62,842 bases of DNA. Source: a virus. Made by a program: the position numbers and the translations under genes. Under the pieces are notes generated by a model. It had not been told where the DNA came from, did no database searches, and saw only the letters and a list, made by a program, of their open reading frames with translations. The stretch is from positions 1 through 62,842 of the IMG/VR virus record IMGVR_UViG_3300032174_000006. One strand, 5' to 3'. The first letter of the stretch is position 1. Each line of letters opens with the position of its first letter. Positions 14,108 through 22,043 of the stretch are shown here, piece after piece.

Positions 14108-17043
14108 CTTCGCGCCAAAAACCTGAGTCTTGCCGATCGTGCGCCTGCGCCAGCCATGGTTCAGACTTTTCCCGTGTGGATGGAACTGGCAGCAATGGAG
14201 TTCTTTTAGTTGGTGAGGCTTCTGGAGAAATGGAGGCGCGGGAGCAGCGTCCATTTGTTCAATACGCTCCGGCGGGTTCGCTTCTTGAACGCACGTTTCG
14301 CCGGATGGGAATGTCTCGCGAGCAATTCTCAATTACAAATATCCGCCGCTGCCGCCCTAAGAACAATTGGGTACTTGGCGCGCCATGGGAATATTCCTCC
14401 GCGAATCATTGCCGACCAAACCTTGATGCAGTGATTGCTGAGCGCAAGCCACGATGTATAGTCGCGTTGGGTGGAGATGCGCTTCGTGAGTTGACTGGCT
14501 TAGCGGGTCCAGCACGGGGCATTACCCATCTTGCTGGATATCCTCTCCTTGGGCCTAATTCTATCCCCACAATTGGGGACTTCCACCCAGCATTTCTGCG
14601 TCGCGGTAAGGCATCTCACCAAGGCCTCTTCGCCCGCATCCTCCGCCGCGCAACGGAAATCGCCGCCGGCCGCGACACACAATTCCAATGGAACATCTCC
14701 CCGGAGGATCCATCGTCCCATGCCCAACTCAACTATCAAACCCGTCCCACCACAGATGCGGCAATGGCGTTTGCAGCTTACGTCCTCGACCATCCACAGC
14801 TGCCAGTTAGCTACGACCTTGAGACGCAAGAATCTGCATCCCTTGACGAGGACGCAAGAGAAGGATTTATTGACACTCACATCCGACTTGTGCAGTTTGC
14901 TATTGGAGGTGCGGGCGCTATTGCTCTCCCATGGGAGCCTGGATTCCAGAAGGCGATTACGTCCATTCTTCACTCACCTAATACGAAGTGTGGGCACAAT
15001 GTCTGGTTATTCGACAACAAAGTCCTCCGCGCGGCAGGTGAGCGCGAGGGAATTGATCTCGCGCCTGGAGGAATAATCCATGACACGCTTCAGATGTTTC
15101 ATCATTGGCAGCCTGATCTGCCTGCCCATTTGCAGTTCTGCGCTCAGTTTGTATCCTTTCCGTTCCCATGGAAACATCTGGCGGGTACTAATATTGAGTT
15201 CTACGGTTGTGCTGATGTGGATGCTACTCTACGTCTCTACACATTCCTCGAATCAACGCTGAATCGTGACGGCATCCTCGGCGACTCCACCCTCGGCTAC
15301 CTCGGTCAAGTCTACTCCGTCCGTCCCGTGCTCGCCGCCATGGAAGACCGCGGCATGCCCATCGACGACGCCGCGCGGATCAAACTCGACGAGGAATTCA
15401 CCCTCGCGCAACGGGAGATCGGCACGGAACTCGCCTCGCTCGCGCCGGATGAGTGTAAACGCGTGCATCCGAAGCAGGGGTATAAGGGGATTCCTCCTGA
15501 GGTGAAAGAGACTCTCCATTCTCTCGGACGCGCTGATGAGCCATTGGAGTTTGTCAGTGTGAACCACATCTTCCGAGATGGCGATGACGGCGAGTATTAC
15601 CGTTATGAACAACGCGAATTTACTGTACCAACCGTAGACGCGTTCTCTGGCGAGCCCGTAGCAATCCCCACGACCCGCTGGTGCCGCGTCTACGATTTCA
15701 ATCCGAACTCTAAAGATCAAGTGATCGCGTACATGCGCGCGAAGGGGCATCGCATCCCCAAGTCGAAGGAGGAACATGAAGACGGCACGCAGAAGGACAC
15801 GACGGCCGAGAAAGAACTTCGCCGACTTGCCGTCCGCACCGGCGATCAGTTCTATCTTAAAGTCGTGGAATATCGTGGATTTACTAAACTCCGATCCACA
15901 TACATTGATGGGTTTAACCCTCAGCCTGACGGATGCGTCCATACAACCTTTACGTTCGCTCCGGCCATCGGACAGCTCTCTAGTCGCAACCCTAACATTC
16001 AAAATTTCACGAAGCTGAAGCCCACCGTCGCGCTCGCGAAGGCCATGCGCAAAATGGTCGCCGCGAAGCCAGGCCACATTCTCACCGAATGGGACTTCAA
16101 ATCCTGCCATATCATCACCCTCGGATTTCTTGCGGAAGATCTGAACTACATGCGCCTCGGCCGACTCGACATGCACTCCTTCGTCGCAGGCCACTTTCTC
16201 AAACTCTGGGACGGATTCAAAATATTCAACGAATCCGACGATGAACTCCGTGCACGATTCAAATGGCTGAAATCCGACCCTGTCAGAAAGCGAGTCCGCG
16301 ATGACCAAGCGAAACACGGTATCCTCGGGATCGGCAACGGCCTCCGCGCGAAGGGGCTCTACGAGCGATACATGGAAAGTTTTCCGCCAAGTCCGTGCCT
16401 TGACTGCCAGGGCCGAGGCACTGATGCGGGAGTCCGAGGACTGCGTAAGTGTCGCAGTTGCGCTGGTGTGGGGCAGCAATCTGGCCAGCGTACTGCCGAA
16501 GCCGTCCTCGAAGTCGCCGAAGCCCTTTTCCCGCGCATCTTCCAGTACCAAGAAGCGCAACGTAAAGAAGCGCACGAGTCCCAGCGCCTCGTCACGCCCT
16601 TCGGCTACGCGCGCCGCTTCTACGAAGTCTATCGCTGGGACGGGAAGCGGAACGCGTGGGGGCACGGGGACCAAGCAGAGGAAGCGGTAGCGTATCGGCT
16701 GGCGAATATCGCGTTTGGACACATACGGGAGAAATTAAAGGAGCTGCATCATGCGGACCTCGATCGGAAATATGGACTATTCAATAACGTACATGATAGC
16801 TTTATGTTCCATTTTGATGAATCGCTATTGGCCGAGCACATTGCAGAGGTGCGCCCCCTACTTACTACTCCTTCTACTGTGTTGCGTCATCCTACCATTT
16901 GTCCGGAGGGATTAGTCATCGACGTCGAAGGTGCCTACGGACACAACTGGGGAGAAATGACGGAAATCTCCATCAAGGATATTCCACTCCATGACGTTGT
17001 TGGACGTGAATATGCTCATTCGGCGTCCCCGGATCCTCAATAA
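14104..17043 (+). CDS. Uracil-DNA glycosylase-DNA polymerase A fusion (979 aa)
   Basis: GTG 14104 follows AGAGGAAG. Residues 1-195 are a family-4 uracil-DNA glycosylase: C10, C13, C83 and C103 for the Fe-S cluster, VGEASGE (36-42) and an HP motif (161-162). Residues 230-390 are a DEDDy 3'-5' exonuclease with DLE (238-240), N299/D304 and Y367-x3-D371, all intact. Residues 400-979 are the polymerase: SSRNPNIQN (626-634), motif A D664, motif B K737 and motif C HD (897-898). Motif A has His at the usual steric-gate Glu, motif B has Leu and Asn for the usual aromatic pair, and two CxxCxGxG units (765-790) are inserted. SPO1-type polymerases share the glycosylase fusion. Confidence 0.93.
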   Translation: MTSRQKPESCRSCACASHGSDFSRVDGTGSNGVLLVGEASGEMEAREQRPFVQYAPAGSLLERTFRRMGMSREQFSITNIRRCRPKNNWVLGAPWEYSSANHCRPNLDAVIAERKPRCIVALGGDALRELTGLAGPARGITHLAGYPLLGPNSIPTIGDFHPAFLRRGKASHQGLFARILRRATEIAAGRDTQFQWNISPEDPSSHAQLNYQTRPTTDAAMAFAAYVLDHPQLPVSYDLETQESASLDEDAREGFIDTHIRLVQFAIGGAGAIALPWEPGFQKAITSILHSPNTKCGHNVWLFDNKVLRAAGEREGIDLAPGGIIHDTLQMFHHWQPDLPAHLQFCAQFVSFPFPWKHLAGTNIEFYGCADVDATLRLYTFLESTLNRDGILGDSTLGYLGQVYSVRPVLAAMEDRGMPIDDAARIKLDEEFTLAQREIGTELASLAPDECKRVHPKQGYKGIPPEVKETLHSLGRADEPLEFVSVNHIFRDGDDGEYYRYEQREFTVPTVDAFSGEPVAIPTTRWCRVYDFNPNSKDQVIAYMRAKGHRIPKSKEEHEDGTQKDTTAEKELRRLAVRTGDQFYLKVVEYRGFTKLRSTYIDGFNPQPDGCVHTTFTFAPAIGQLSSRNPNIQNFTKLKPTVALAKAMRKMVAAKPGHILTEWDFKSCHIITLGFLAEDLNYMRLGRLDMHSFVAGHFLKLWDGFKIFNESDDELRARFKWLKSDPVRKRVRDDQAKHGILGIGNGLRAKGLYERYMESFPPSPCLDCQGRGTDAGVRGLRKCRSCAGVGQQSGQRTAEAVLEVAEALFPRIFQYQEAQRKEAHESQRLVTPFGYARRFYEVYRWDGKRNAWGHGDQAEEAVAYRLANIAFGHIREKLKELHHADLDRKYGLFNNVHDSFMFHFDESLLAEHIAEVRPLLTTPSTVLRHPTICPEGLVIDVEGAYGHNWGEMTEISIKDIPLHDVVGREYAHSASPDPQ

Positions 17044-17311
17044 ACGCGAAAAACTCCTCCGTGCCGAGTTCTGTTTGAATATCTTGCAAGGTAATCGCGG
17101 GATCGGGGAGATCGCTGATCCGCACGTCGTACGCTTTCCCTAAATGATGAGGGTCCTCCGGTCCGGAGTGTATCCCATCGCACGCGCTGGTAATCGTGAT
17201 GTCATGCCCGATGCTCGCCGCCACCGCTACCAGCCCGGCGAGAATACGAAATCCGCCGGGGGCGATTACACTAAACAGCACCCCCGGCTTGACTCGCACC
17301 ACATTATCCAT
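16973..17311 (-). CDS. M15-type D-Ala-D-Ala/endolysin-like peptidase (112 aa)
   Basis: Residues 46-64 carry the M15 zinc signature HHLGKAYDV (H56, D62) and HIHVQ (H102) supplies the last ligand, with a Glu/Asp-rich stretch before it. The enzyme should cut peptidoglycan stem peptides as the phage endolysin. It is short, close to the minimal catalytic domain, and has no signal peptide. Its end overlaps the end of the polymerase gene on the other strand by 71 bases. Last gene of the late block. Confidence 0.8.
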   Translation of the reverse strand: MDNVVRVKPGVLFSVIAPGGFRILAGLVAVAASIGHDITITSACDGIHSGPEDPHHLGKAYDVRISDLPDPAITLQDIQTELGTEEFFAFIEDPGTPNEHIHVQQRHGVEYP

Positions 17312-17315
17312 TCAC

Positions 17316-17624
17316 TTACCGCTTGCGCCGAGCAGCTGCCAGGCTGTAATTCAGAGTCAGCGTGTCAGCCGGCGGAGGGACCACGGCGGATACCGTAAAC
17401 GCAACCGTGTCCGTGAGATTATTCCCCGCGTCGATGACCGTCACGTTCGCGGTGCCTGCCGCCACGCACGTAGCAACGCCAGTCGTTGGATCCACGCTCA
17501 CGATCGCCGTGTTGTCGCTCGAAAAAGTGAGCGGCCCGATCGGCTGAACTGGCACTCCCGCAGCCGTTTCCACGACCGCCGGATTGAACACATTCCCTAC
17601 GCTTCCAGTAACAGGTGCTCCCAT
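17316..17624 (-). CDS. Ig-like (BIG2-type) domain protein (102 aa)
   Basis: AGAGGAC precedes ATG 17624. The sequence shows the BIG2 pattern: PLTFSSDNTAIVSVDPTTG then VATCVAAGTANVTVID and a final strand, one immunoglobulin-like domain. A short Pro-rich link and a basic tail follow. Such domains decorate phage virions and bind surfaces weakly. It has no signal peptide and lies just upstream of the peptidase gene; role unclear. Confidence 0.78.
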   Translation of the reverse strand: MGAPVTGSVGNVFNPAVVETAAGVPVQPIGPLTFSSDNTAIVSVDPTTGVATCVAAGTANVTVIDAGNNLTDTVAFTVSAVVPPPADTLTLNYSLAAARRKR

Positions 17625-17625
17625 G

Positions 17626-17793
17626 TCATTGTCCTCTTTTCGTATAAGTTAGTACGAGCTTGTCGGCCGGGGAAGGTTTCAAATCCTCGATAGCCTGGGC
17701 GATGTGGTGCAGTCCCGCCGCAACCGCCTCACCGGAGATGAGAATGGCCCGCGCAATATCCCGATTGTCATCGTCGTCGTGTCGATCCGCCAT
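17626..17793 (-). CDS. Small acidic hypothetical protein (55 aa)
   Basis: GGAGGGCG six bases upstream supports ATG 17793 over a start 45 bases earlier. The first part is very rich in Asp and His (ADRHDDDDNRD); the rest is a helix followed by a short beta tail. Function unknown; clustered with the Ig-like protein. Confidence 0.65.
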   Translation of the reverse strand: MADRHDDDDNRDIARAILISGEAVAAGLHHIAQAIEDLKPSPADKLVLTYTKRGQ

Positions 17794-17862
17794 TTTCGCC
17801 CTCCTCCACCACGGCCGCCAATTTATCATGACTCTCATTACGCGTATGTTTAATTCCGCACA

Positions 17863-18342
17863 CTATTTTCTGCGGTTGTGTCGTTGTTCTAATCGTGTCG
17901 CCCATCGAACGTTTCCCTTTTCATAGTGTCCATTGTTGTCCATGCGTTCGATGGTCATCTTTGGATTAGGTCTGGGGCCCAACTCTTCCCAGAACGCCCG
18001 GAAGGATGAAAAGCGAAATTGAATTCCCCGTCCTCCGTAATCCTTGTATGATTTATTGTGAGGATTTCTGCATCGCTCTTGTGCGGCCCAATAAATTCGA
18101 TGCTCCGGCATCTCAGATGCCAGCTTTCCATCGAATCGCCTTCTCATAGAAGTATCACCATGCAGGCAACCACAGGAACGAACGCTTCCAGATTGGAGAT
18201 TTCCAGCGGAAACTATGGTGATTTTTCCATCTTCGCAGCAGCATATCCACATAATCTTCTTACGTTGCCGTCCCGCAGGCCACATTGCGGTAAGTCGGTT
18301 GAACTTCTTACCACTCAAATCATGGAATTTTGATCCGGGCAT
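17863..18342 (-). CDS. HNH/AP2-type homing endonuclease (159 aa)
   Basis: ATG 18342 overlaps the TAA of the gene upstream (TAATG). The C-terminal half has the conserved phage module YKDYGGRGI, then SFRAFWEELGPRP, TIERMDNNGHYEKGNVRWAT and EQRHN. The N-terminal half has an FNRLTAMW strand and a Cys group (WICCCEDG, RSCGC) that probably binds zinc. A mobile gene inside the lysis cluster, more AT-rich than its neighbours. Confidence 0.88.
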   Translation of the reverse strand: MPGSKFHDLSGKKFNRLTAMWPAGRQRKKIMWICCCEDGKITIVSAGNLQSGSVRSCGCLHGDTSMRRRFDGKLASEMPEHRIYWAAQERCRNPHNKSYKDYGGRGIQFRFSSFRAFWEELGPRPNPKMTIERMDNNGHYEKGNVRWATRLEQRHNRRK

Positions 18343-19106
18343 TATCCTGTCACCGCCGTGAGATCCGCTTGAAGAGACGCCATGTCGAATCCAGAAGGAT
18401 CAACTCCTCGTTTATTTAACCAAGAAGGTGACAAAAGTATATATGCCTCATCCACATAACGTTGCCAAAAATCCCAGGTTAATTGCTGACGGGCTCCCCA
18501 CGTGATACACGTCAGCATATTACTCGGATTGTCATACATCGGCACGATCACCGCATGCCCGCCCACAATCCCGCCGTCATTCGCCACCACCGTCCACGGC
18601 TTCCCCTGCGCGTTCTGATCCATCGCGCTCTGCGGCACGCTGAATCCGATATACGCGAATCCGAATAACCAAATCCCCTGCTGCACATGCCCCTGCGTCT
18701 GCGGATTAATCGCCGCGAACGCGTTCAATCCCACGAGCCCGGATTTCGCTGTCGTGCTGTTCCGCCATGCTTTCAACGAATCCAGCTCATTCTCACCATT
18801 ATCCGTCGTCGTATCCCCCTGCACGTATCCGCCGTTCGCCTCATAATTCCCGAGAATGGTTGAATCCGGCACCGTCACCAGCCGCCCGTTGTCCATCGTC
18901 CAAATCTGCTGCGCGTGCCCCTTCGCCGATTCCACACAGCATCCCAGCTGGTCGTTCAGCATCATCCCCCAGTCGAAGTTGAATCCCCGACTCCAATCCA
19001 CGCGTGGCGGCGGCACGGCCAGCTTCGGCGTCAGATAACTCCCGAACTGTAGCGTCCGGTTGTCAAACTTCGCGGCTTTTTTCCCGAGCTTCCGCTGGAG
19101 GGCCAT
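18342..19106 (-). CDS. Papain-like (C1-type) cysteine protease-like protein (254 aa)
   Basis: After a basic N-terminus, NDQLGCCVESAKGHA (51-65) has the C1 layout with oxyanion Gln53 and nucleophile Cys57. GGHAVIVPMYD (182-192) carries the catalytic His184, and ITWGARQ (201-207) follows where papains have N-S-W-G, with Thr in place of Asn. It should therefore be a papain-fold enzyme, possibly with changed activity. No signal peptide. Placement between a lipoprotein gene and lysis genes suggests work on host proteins or peptidoglycan cross-bridges. It overlaps the lipoprotein gene by one base. Confidence 0.7.
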   Translation of the reverse strand: MALQRKLGKKAAKFDNRTLQFGSYLTPKLAVPPPRVDWSRGFNFDWGMMLNDQLGCCVESAKGHAQQIWTMDNGRLVTVPDSTILGNYEANGGYVQGDTTTDNGENELDSLKAWRNSTTAKSGLVGLNAFAAINPQTQGHVQQGIWLFGFAYIGFSVPQSAMDQNAQGKPWTVVANDGGIVGGHAVIVPMYDNPSNMLTCITWGARQQLTWDFWQRYVDEAYILLSPSWLNKRGVDPSGFDMASLQADLTAVTG

Positions 19107-19693
19107 CAGTGAATCTCGATCTCAGGATGATTGTTGATCTTGCACACTTCGTTGTAATCCGCCTGGAAATCCTTCACATTTTTATACAACTTCGGCACGA
19201 CCGGCATGGTCTTCCCGCCCAGCGTGAGCGTCGCGCTCGCCATCTTCGTGCCCGCGCCCGCAGCCGGCAGCGCATTAATAAACCCCGCAATCGCGCTCAG
19301 TATGATATTCGCGAGCCCGATCACGATCGTCACGATCGGATTATTCCCGATATTCAGCGCGTTCAGGAAACTCTGGAAGTTGGACGAGATATCCACCAGA
19401 ATCGTGCGAATCTTCGCGAGCAGCGTCGCCTTGTCCGCCGGATTCGTATCCGCGTTATACTGGTCAATCGTCGCCTTCAAACTATTCAGCGCCGCGTCGA
19501 TCAGCACCACAATCGCCATCGCCGGGGACGGAACCAGCGCGCCCAGCAAACTTACAATCCCATTCACCGCAATAATCGCGGTAGGAATCCACGCGCTGAT
19601 ATCCGAGAAGATCCCGCATCCGGTCATGCTGAACGGCGCGGACAGCACGCCCACGAGCAACACCATCCGCCCCACAAATGTTCGCCTGTTCAT
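19106..19693 (-). CDS. Phage lipoprotein, hydrophobic (195 aa)
   Basis: ATG 19693 follows GAGGAT. The N-terminus (MNRRTFVGRM, a hydrophobic core, then MTGC) is a lipoprotein signal with Cys at about residue 26. The mature part has several hydrophobic segments (AIIAVNGIVSLLGAL, MAIVVLIDAAL, PIVTIVIGLANIILSAIAGF), more like a membrane protein than a typical periplasmic lipoprotein. No family recognised. A role in lysis or superinfection exclusion would fit; both are guesses. Confidence 0.75.
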   Translation of the reverse strand: MNRRTFVGRMVLLVGVLSAPFSMTGCGIFSDISAWIPTAIIAVNGIVSLLGALVPSPAMAIVVLIDAALNSLKATIDQYNADTNPADKATLLAKIRTILVDISSNFQSFLNALNIGNNPIVTIVIGLANIILSAIAGFINALPAAGAGTKMASATLTLGGKTMPVVPKLYKNVKDFQADYNEVCKINNHPEIEIH

Positions 19694-19911
19694 AGTATCC
19701 TCGTCATCTTTCGACCATCCACTCCACTCGACCTCTTCCAGATATCTCTTCTTTCAGGTCTTCCCATTCGGCACCAATCACAAAAACACTCATTCATCTT
19801 GCCGTGCGGATAATGTTTTCGACTGTCGTAGGGCTTATCACCCCACCAAGTTCCGTTCCAGAGAATTGCCCCAAGCAGTCCGACAATCACGACCATGGCG
19901 AGAACGGACAT
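19690..19911 (-). CDS. Small membrane-anchored protein (73 aa)
   Basis: AGGAGA upstream supports ATG 19911. Residues 1-20 are one membrane segment (VLAMVVIVGLLGAILW). The rest is soluble and polar with a Cys pair (ECFCDWC) and many Arg/Lys. It overlaps the lipoprotein gene by four bases. Possibly part of the lysis set; function unknown. Confidence 0.65.
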   Translation of the reverse strand: MSVLAMVVIVGLLGAILWNGTWWGDKPYDSRKHYPHGKMNECFCDWCRMGRPERRDIWKRSSGVDGRKMTRIL

Positions 19912-19927
19912 TGTCGGCTCATCTCTC

Positions 19928-20152
19928 CTAGCGTCCCAGCTCGAACGCTGAATATACCCCGACGTACTGCAAGAACAGTAGAAATAGAAATAGGAATATG
20001 ATGATTCCGACGCACACAATCACAGGCTGTGGGACTCCAGGGACCAGCGAAAGCAGCCATTTCCCCAGAATAATCATTACCGCGACGCAACACGCGAACA
20101 CGATGAATCCGATCATGGCCGTGATGGGATTGAACAAAATCGCTGCGAACAT
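19928..20152 (-). CDS. Holin-like membrane protein (74 aa)
   Basis: AAGGAGG six bases upstream selects ATG 20152 rather than a GTG five codons earlier. Two hydrophobic segments (MIGFIVFACCVAVMIIL, and VIVCVGIIIFLFLFLLFLQYV) are joined by a short loop. Size, two-span topology and position beside other lysis-type genes make it a holin or antiholin candidate, but sequence alone cannot decide. Confidence 0.65.
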   Translation of the reverse strand: MFAAILFNPITAMIGFIVFACCVAVMIILGKWLLSLVPGVPQPVIVCVGIIIFLFLFLLFLQYVGVYSAFELGR

Positions 20153-20163
20153 TGACGCCTCCT

Positions 20164-20502
20164 TCACTCTTCCTCGTCCCTCAACTCAATCTGCTTGGTC
20201 CGCTGCTCCAGAATATACACCTTGTTCTGCAACACTTGAATGGCATTATTTGTGTCGTGTTTACTCAGCCGCAGATCCCGAAGCTCCATCGCCAGCCCGC
20301 CCTGCCCCTGCACGCCCAGCAATAATACCTTGATCGCCTGCAATTCCACCGCCAGCGCCTCGTACTTGCCATTACCATTCCCGTTACCATTTCCATTCGT
20401 CGGTTTCTTATCCATCCTGTCCATGAAATATTTCACGGACGCCCAGCCCATCCCGATAGATATGCTCGCGACAACCACCGGCAACATCTGTTCGAGGCTC
20501 AA
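20164..20502 (-). CDS. Membrane-anchored coiled-coil protein with Asn-Gly repeat (112 aa)
   Basis: TTG at 20502 is favoured as the start because AGAGGTG lies six bases before it. An N-terminal membrane segment (VVVASISIGMGWASVKYF) is followed by a NGNGNGNGNG linker and a long heptad-like helix (LQNKVYILEQRTKQIEL). This is spanin-like topology, but the linker replaces the usual Pro-rich region. The repeat on the DNA (20380-20400) could slip in replication. Confidence 0.6.
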   Translation of the reverse strand: MSLEQMLPVVVASISIGMGWASVKYFMDRMDKKPTNGNGNGNGNGKYEALAVELQAIKVLLLGVQGQGGLAMELRDLRLSKHDTNNAIQVLQNKVYILEQRTKQIELRDEEE

Positions 20503-20542
20503 CCGCGCACCTCTGGCCCATTAGAATTTATTCCTTTTCCCC

Positions 20543-20788
20543 CTACGGTTTGGCAATTTTCGCATCCTCTTTCATCGTGCTCACCTGCACCTGCTGCATC
20601 GTCGAGTGCGTGTTGGAATCCTTTGCCGCAAGGCCGATCATCAGCGTTCCCACGCCGCCGATGATAGATAGAATCTGCGTCTGCCGGGGAGTGAGCGCAA
20701 GCCCGCTGTTGATGACAATGATCGGGATTCCGGCGAGTAATCCTCCAAGAGAGGTCATCCAATTCTGCGCGGTTATATTTATAGTCAT
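20543..20788 (-). CDS. Holin-like protein (81 aa)
   Basis: AAGGAG precedes ATG 20788. Two hydrophobic stretches (LGGLLAGIPIIVINSGL and ILSIIGGVGTLMIGLA) are followed by AAKDSN, a pattern common in small phage membrane proteins next to lysins. The C-terminus is polar. One of two holin candidates here; the other is at 19928-20152, and they may act as holin and antiholin. Confidence 0.65.
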   Translation of the reverse strand: MTINITAQNWMTSLGGLLAGIPIIVINSGLALTPRQTQILSIIGGVGTLMIGLAAKDSNTHSTMQQVQVSTMKEDAKIAKP

Positions 20789-20798
20789 CAATCTCCTT

Positions 20799-21137
20799 TT
20801 ACTTCCAAAAGTGAAACACGAGCCCCACGCCGATTGCCACCGCCGTGTTGAGAAACAGCATCACCGCGCCTAGCATCCACATTCTCCCGTCCATGTTGCT
20901 CCGCCACAATTCCCCCGTGTTGATCTGCCCGCGCAGCACCTCATGCTGTACGTAATACTCCTTCGTGGTGAGAAACGCCGCGCGCTCCTCGGAAATCTGC
21001 GCCCGGAACTGATTCATCTCTTCCAGTCGGCGGTTCATTTCCGTCAGCGCCACCTTCAGAGCCCGCTCCGACGCGATCATTTCCGTTTCGATTTTCGTCA
21101 ACCGATTCTGCACGTCCGGCCCGCACCCCTCGCTCAT
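20799..21137 (-). CDS. Coiled-coil protein with C-terminal membrane anchor (112 aa)
   Basis: ATG 21137 overlaps the stop of the lipoprotein gene (ATGA) and GGGGG lies upstream. Residues 8-75 form a coiled coil with the MNQFR-x-QISEERAAFLT-x-EY block that I know from many phage lysis-region proteins. Residues 88-110 are a membrane segment (MWMLGAVMLFLNTAVAIGVGLV). Probably a lysis accessory or antiholin-type protein. Confidence 0.7.
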   Translation of the reverse strand: MSEGCGPDVQNRLTKIETEMIASERALKVALTEMNRRLEEMNQFRAQISEERAAFLTTKEYYVQHEVLRGQINTGELWRSNMDGRMWMLGAVMLFLNTAVAIGVGLVFHFWK

Positions 21138-22042
21138 TTCGATACCCCCGTGGCCCTGACCGTCAGCCCGCCTTCCGTCATCGTGACCGTGTACGGCGTC
21201 CCGGCGGCGATCCCGGTGCTCGTCGCGACGCATGTATTCCCGTTCACCGTCGGCGTGCAGGTAATCTTCAGCGTCGGCGCGGGCGGGGGAGGCGGTGGAG
21301 GAGGCACTGCGCCCGTTACCACCAGCGTCACCGGAAGCGCCTTCGTCGGCGTCGTAAACTGCGCGATCGTCGCAATAATATTCCCGTGATATGTCCCCGC
21401 GCCGAGCCCCGCCGGATTCACCTTCACGGATATATAAAACGCCGTCGTCCCGGACACGGGCGTCGCACTCAGCCACGCACTATCACTCGCAATTGTCGTC
21501 GGCCACGTGCACGTCGGCACCCCGGCCGGTGGCGGACAAATCGACGTATCGATCACATGCGTAGTCCCGGCCGTCGGGACCGTCCCGCCGATCGTATACG
21601 CGAACCCTAGCGATTGTGGATTAAATCCCGGCGAATACGGATACTTCCCCGGCGGTGGGGGAGGCGGCGGCGGTGGCGTCACATCCGGCGGCGTGGTCAC
21701 GTTCACAGACGCCGACAGCGTGCTTTCCCCAGCCATCCCCGCCACGCACGTCACGCACACCGAACTCACCTGATACCCGAACGTGGTCGATGCGGGGAGG
21801 GAAGAATCCGTGTAAGTCGTCGCGGCGGTCGTGCCCACCATCGTGCCATTCCGGTAGATATTATATTGCACGCCCAGCGTCGTGCTGGCCGTCCAACTGA
21901 TCGCCGCGGAATGCGATCCGGTGAGTGTAACCTTCAGCGGACCATTCACCTGTGACACTGCGGCTTTATGCTGCTTCCCCTTGTTCCCGCACGCAACAAG
22001 AGACAGCGCCACGAGCATCCACGCGATCCATCTCCAGCTCAT
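21134..22042 (-). CDS. Surface lipoprotein with Fn3 domain and Pro-rich linkers (302 aa)
   Basis: From ATG 22042 the N-terminus (MSWRWIAWMLVALSLVAC) is a clear lipoprotein signal, Cys at residue 18. Then comes a fibronectin type III domain (SAAISWTASTTLGVQYNIYR, then the TTYTDSSLP loop), a run of nine prolines, a beta domain resembling BACON or Ig-like modules (WLSATPVSGTT), a second proline run and a final small beta domain. It would be displayed on the outer membrane or periplasmic face during infection. No catalytic motif. A longer frame opens upstream, but only this start gives a signal peptide. Confidence 0.78.
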   Translation of the reverse strand: MSWRWIAWMLVALSLVACGNKGKQHKAAVSQVNGPLKVTLTGSHSAAISWTASTTLGVQYNIYRNGTMVGTTAATTYTDSSLPASTTFGYQVSSVCVTCVAGMAGESTLSASVNVTTPPDVTPPPPPPPPPGKYPYSPGFNPQSLGFAYTIGGTVPTAGTTHVIDTSICPPPAGVPTCTWPTTIASDSAWLSATPVSGTTAFYISVKVNPAGLGAGTYHGNIIATIAQFTTPTKALPVTLVVTGAVPPPPPPPPAPTLKITCTPTVNGNTCVATSTGIAAGTPYTVTMTEGGLTVRATGVSK

Positions 22043-22043
22043 C

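Noticed and set aside
15253-16722. Long minus-strand ORF (489 codons) opposite the polymerase
   Set aside because: The polymerase frame carries all family motifs; the antisense frame has none.
17660-17926. Plus-strand ORF over the small acidic gene and HNH gene end
   Set aside because: No ribosome site, wrong strand for the block, and it crosses two supported genes.
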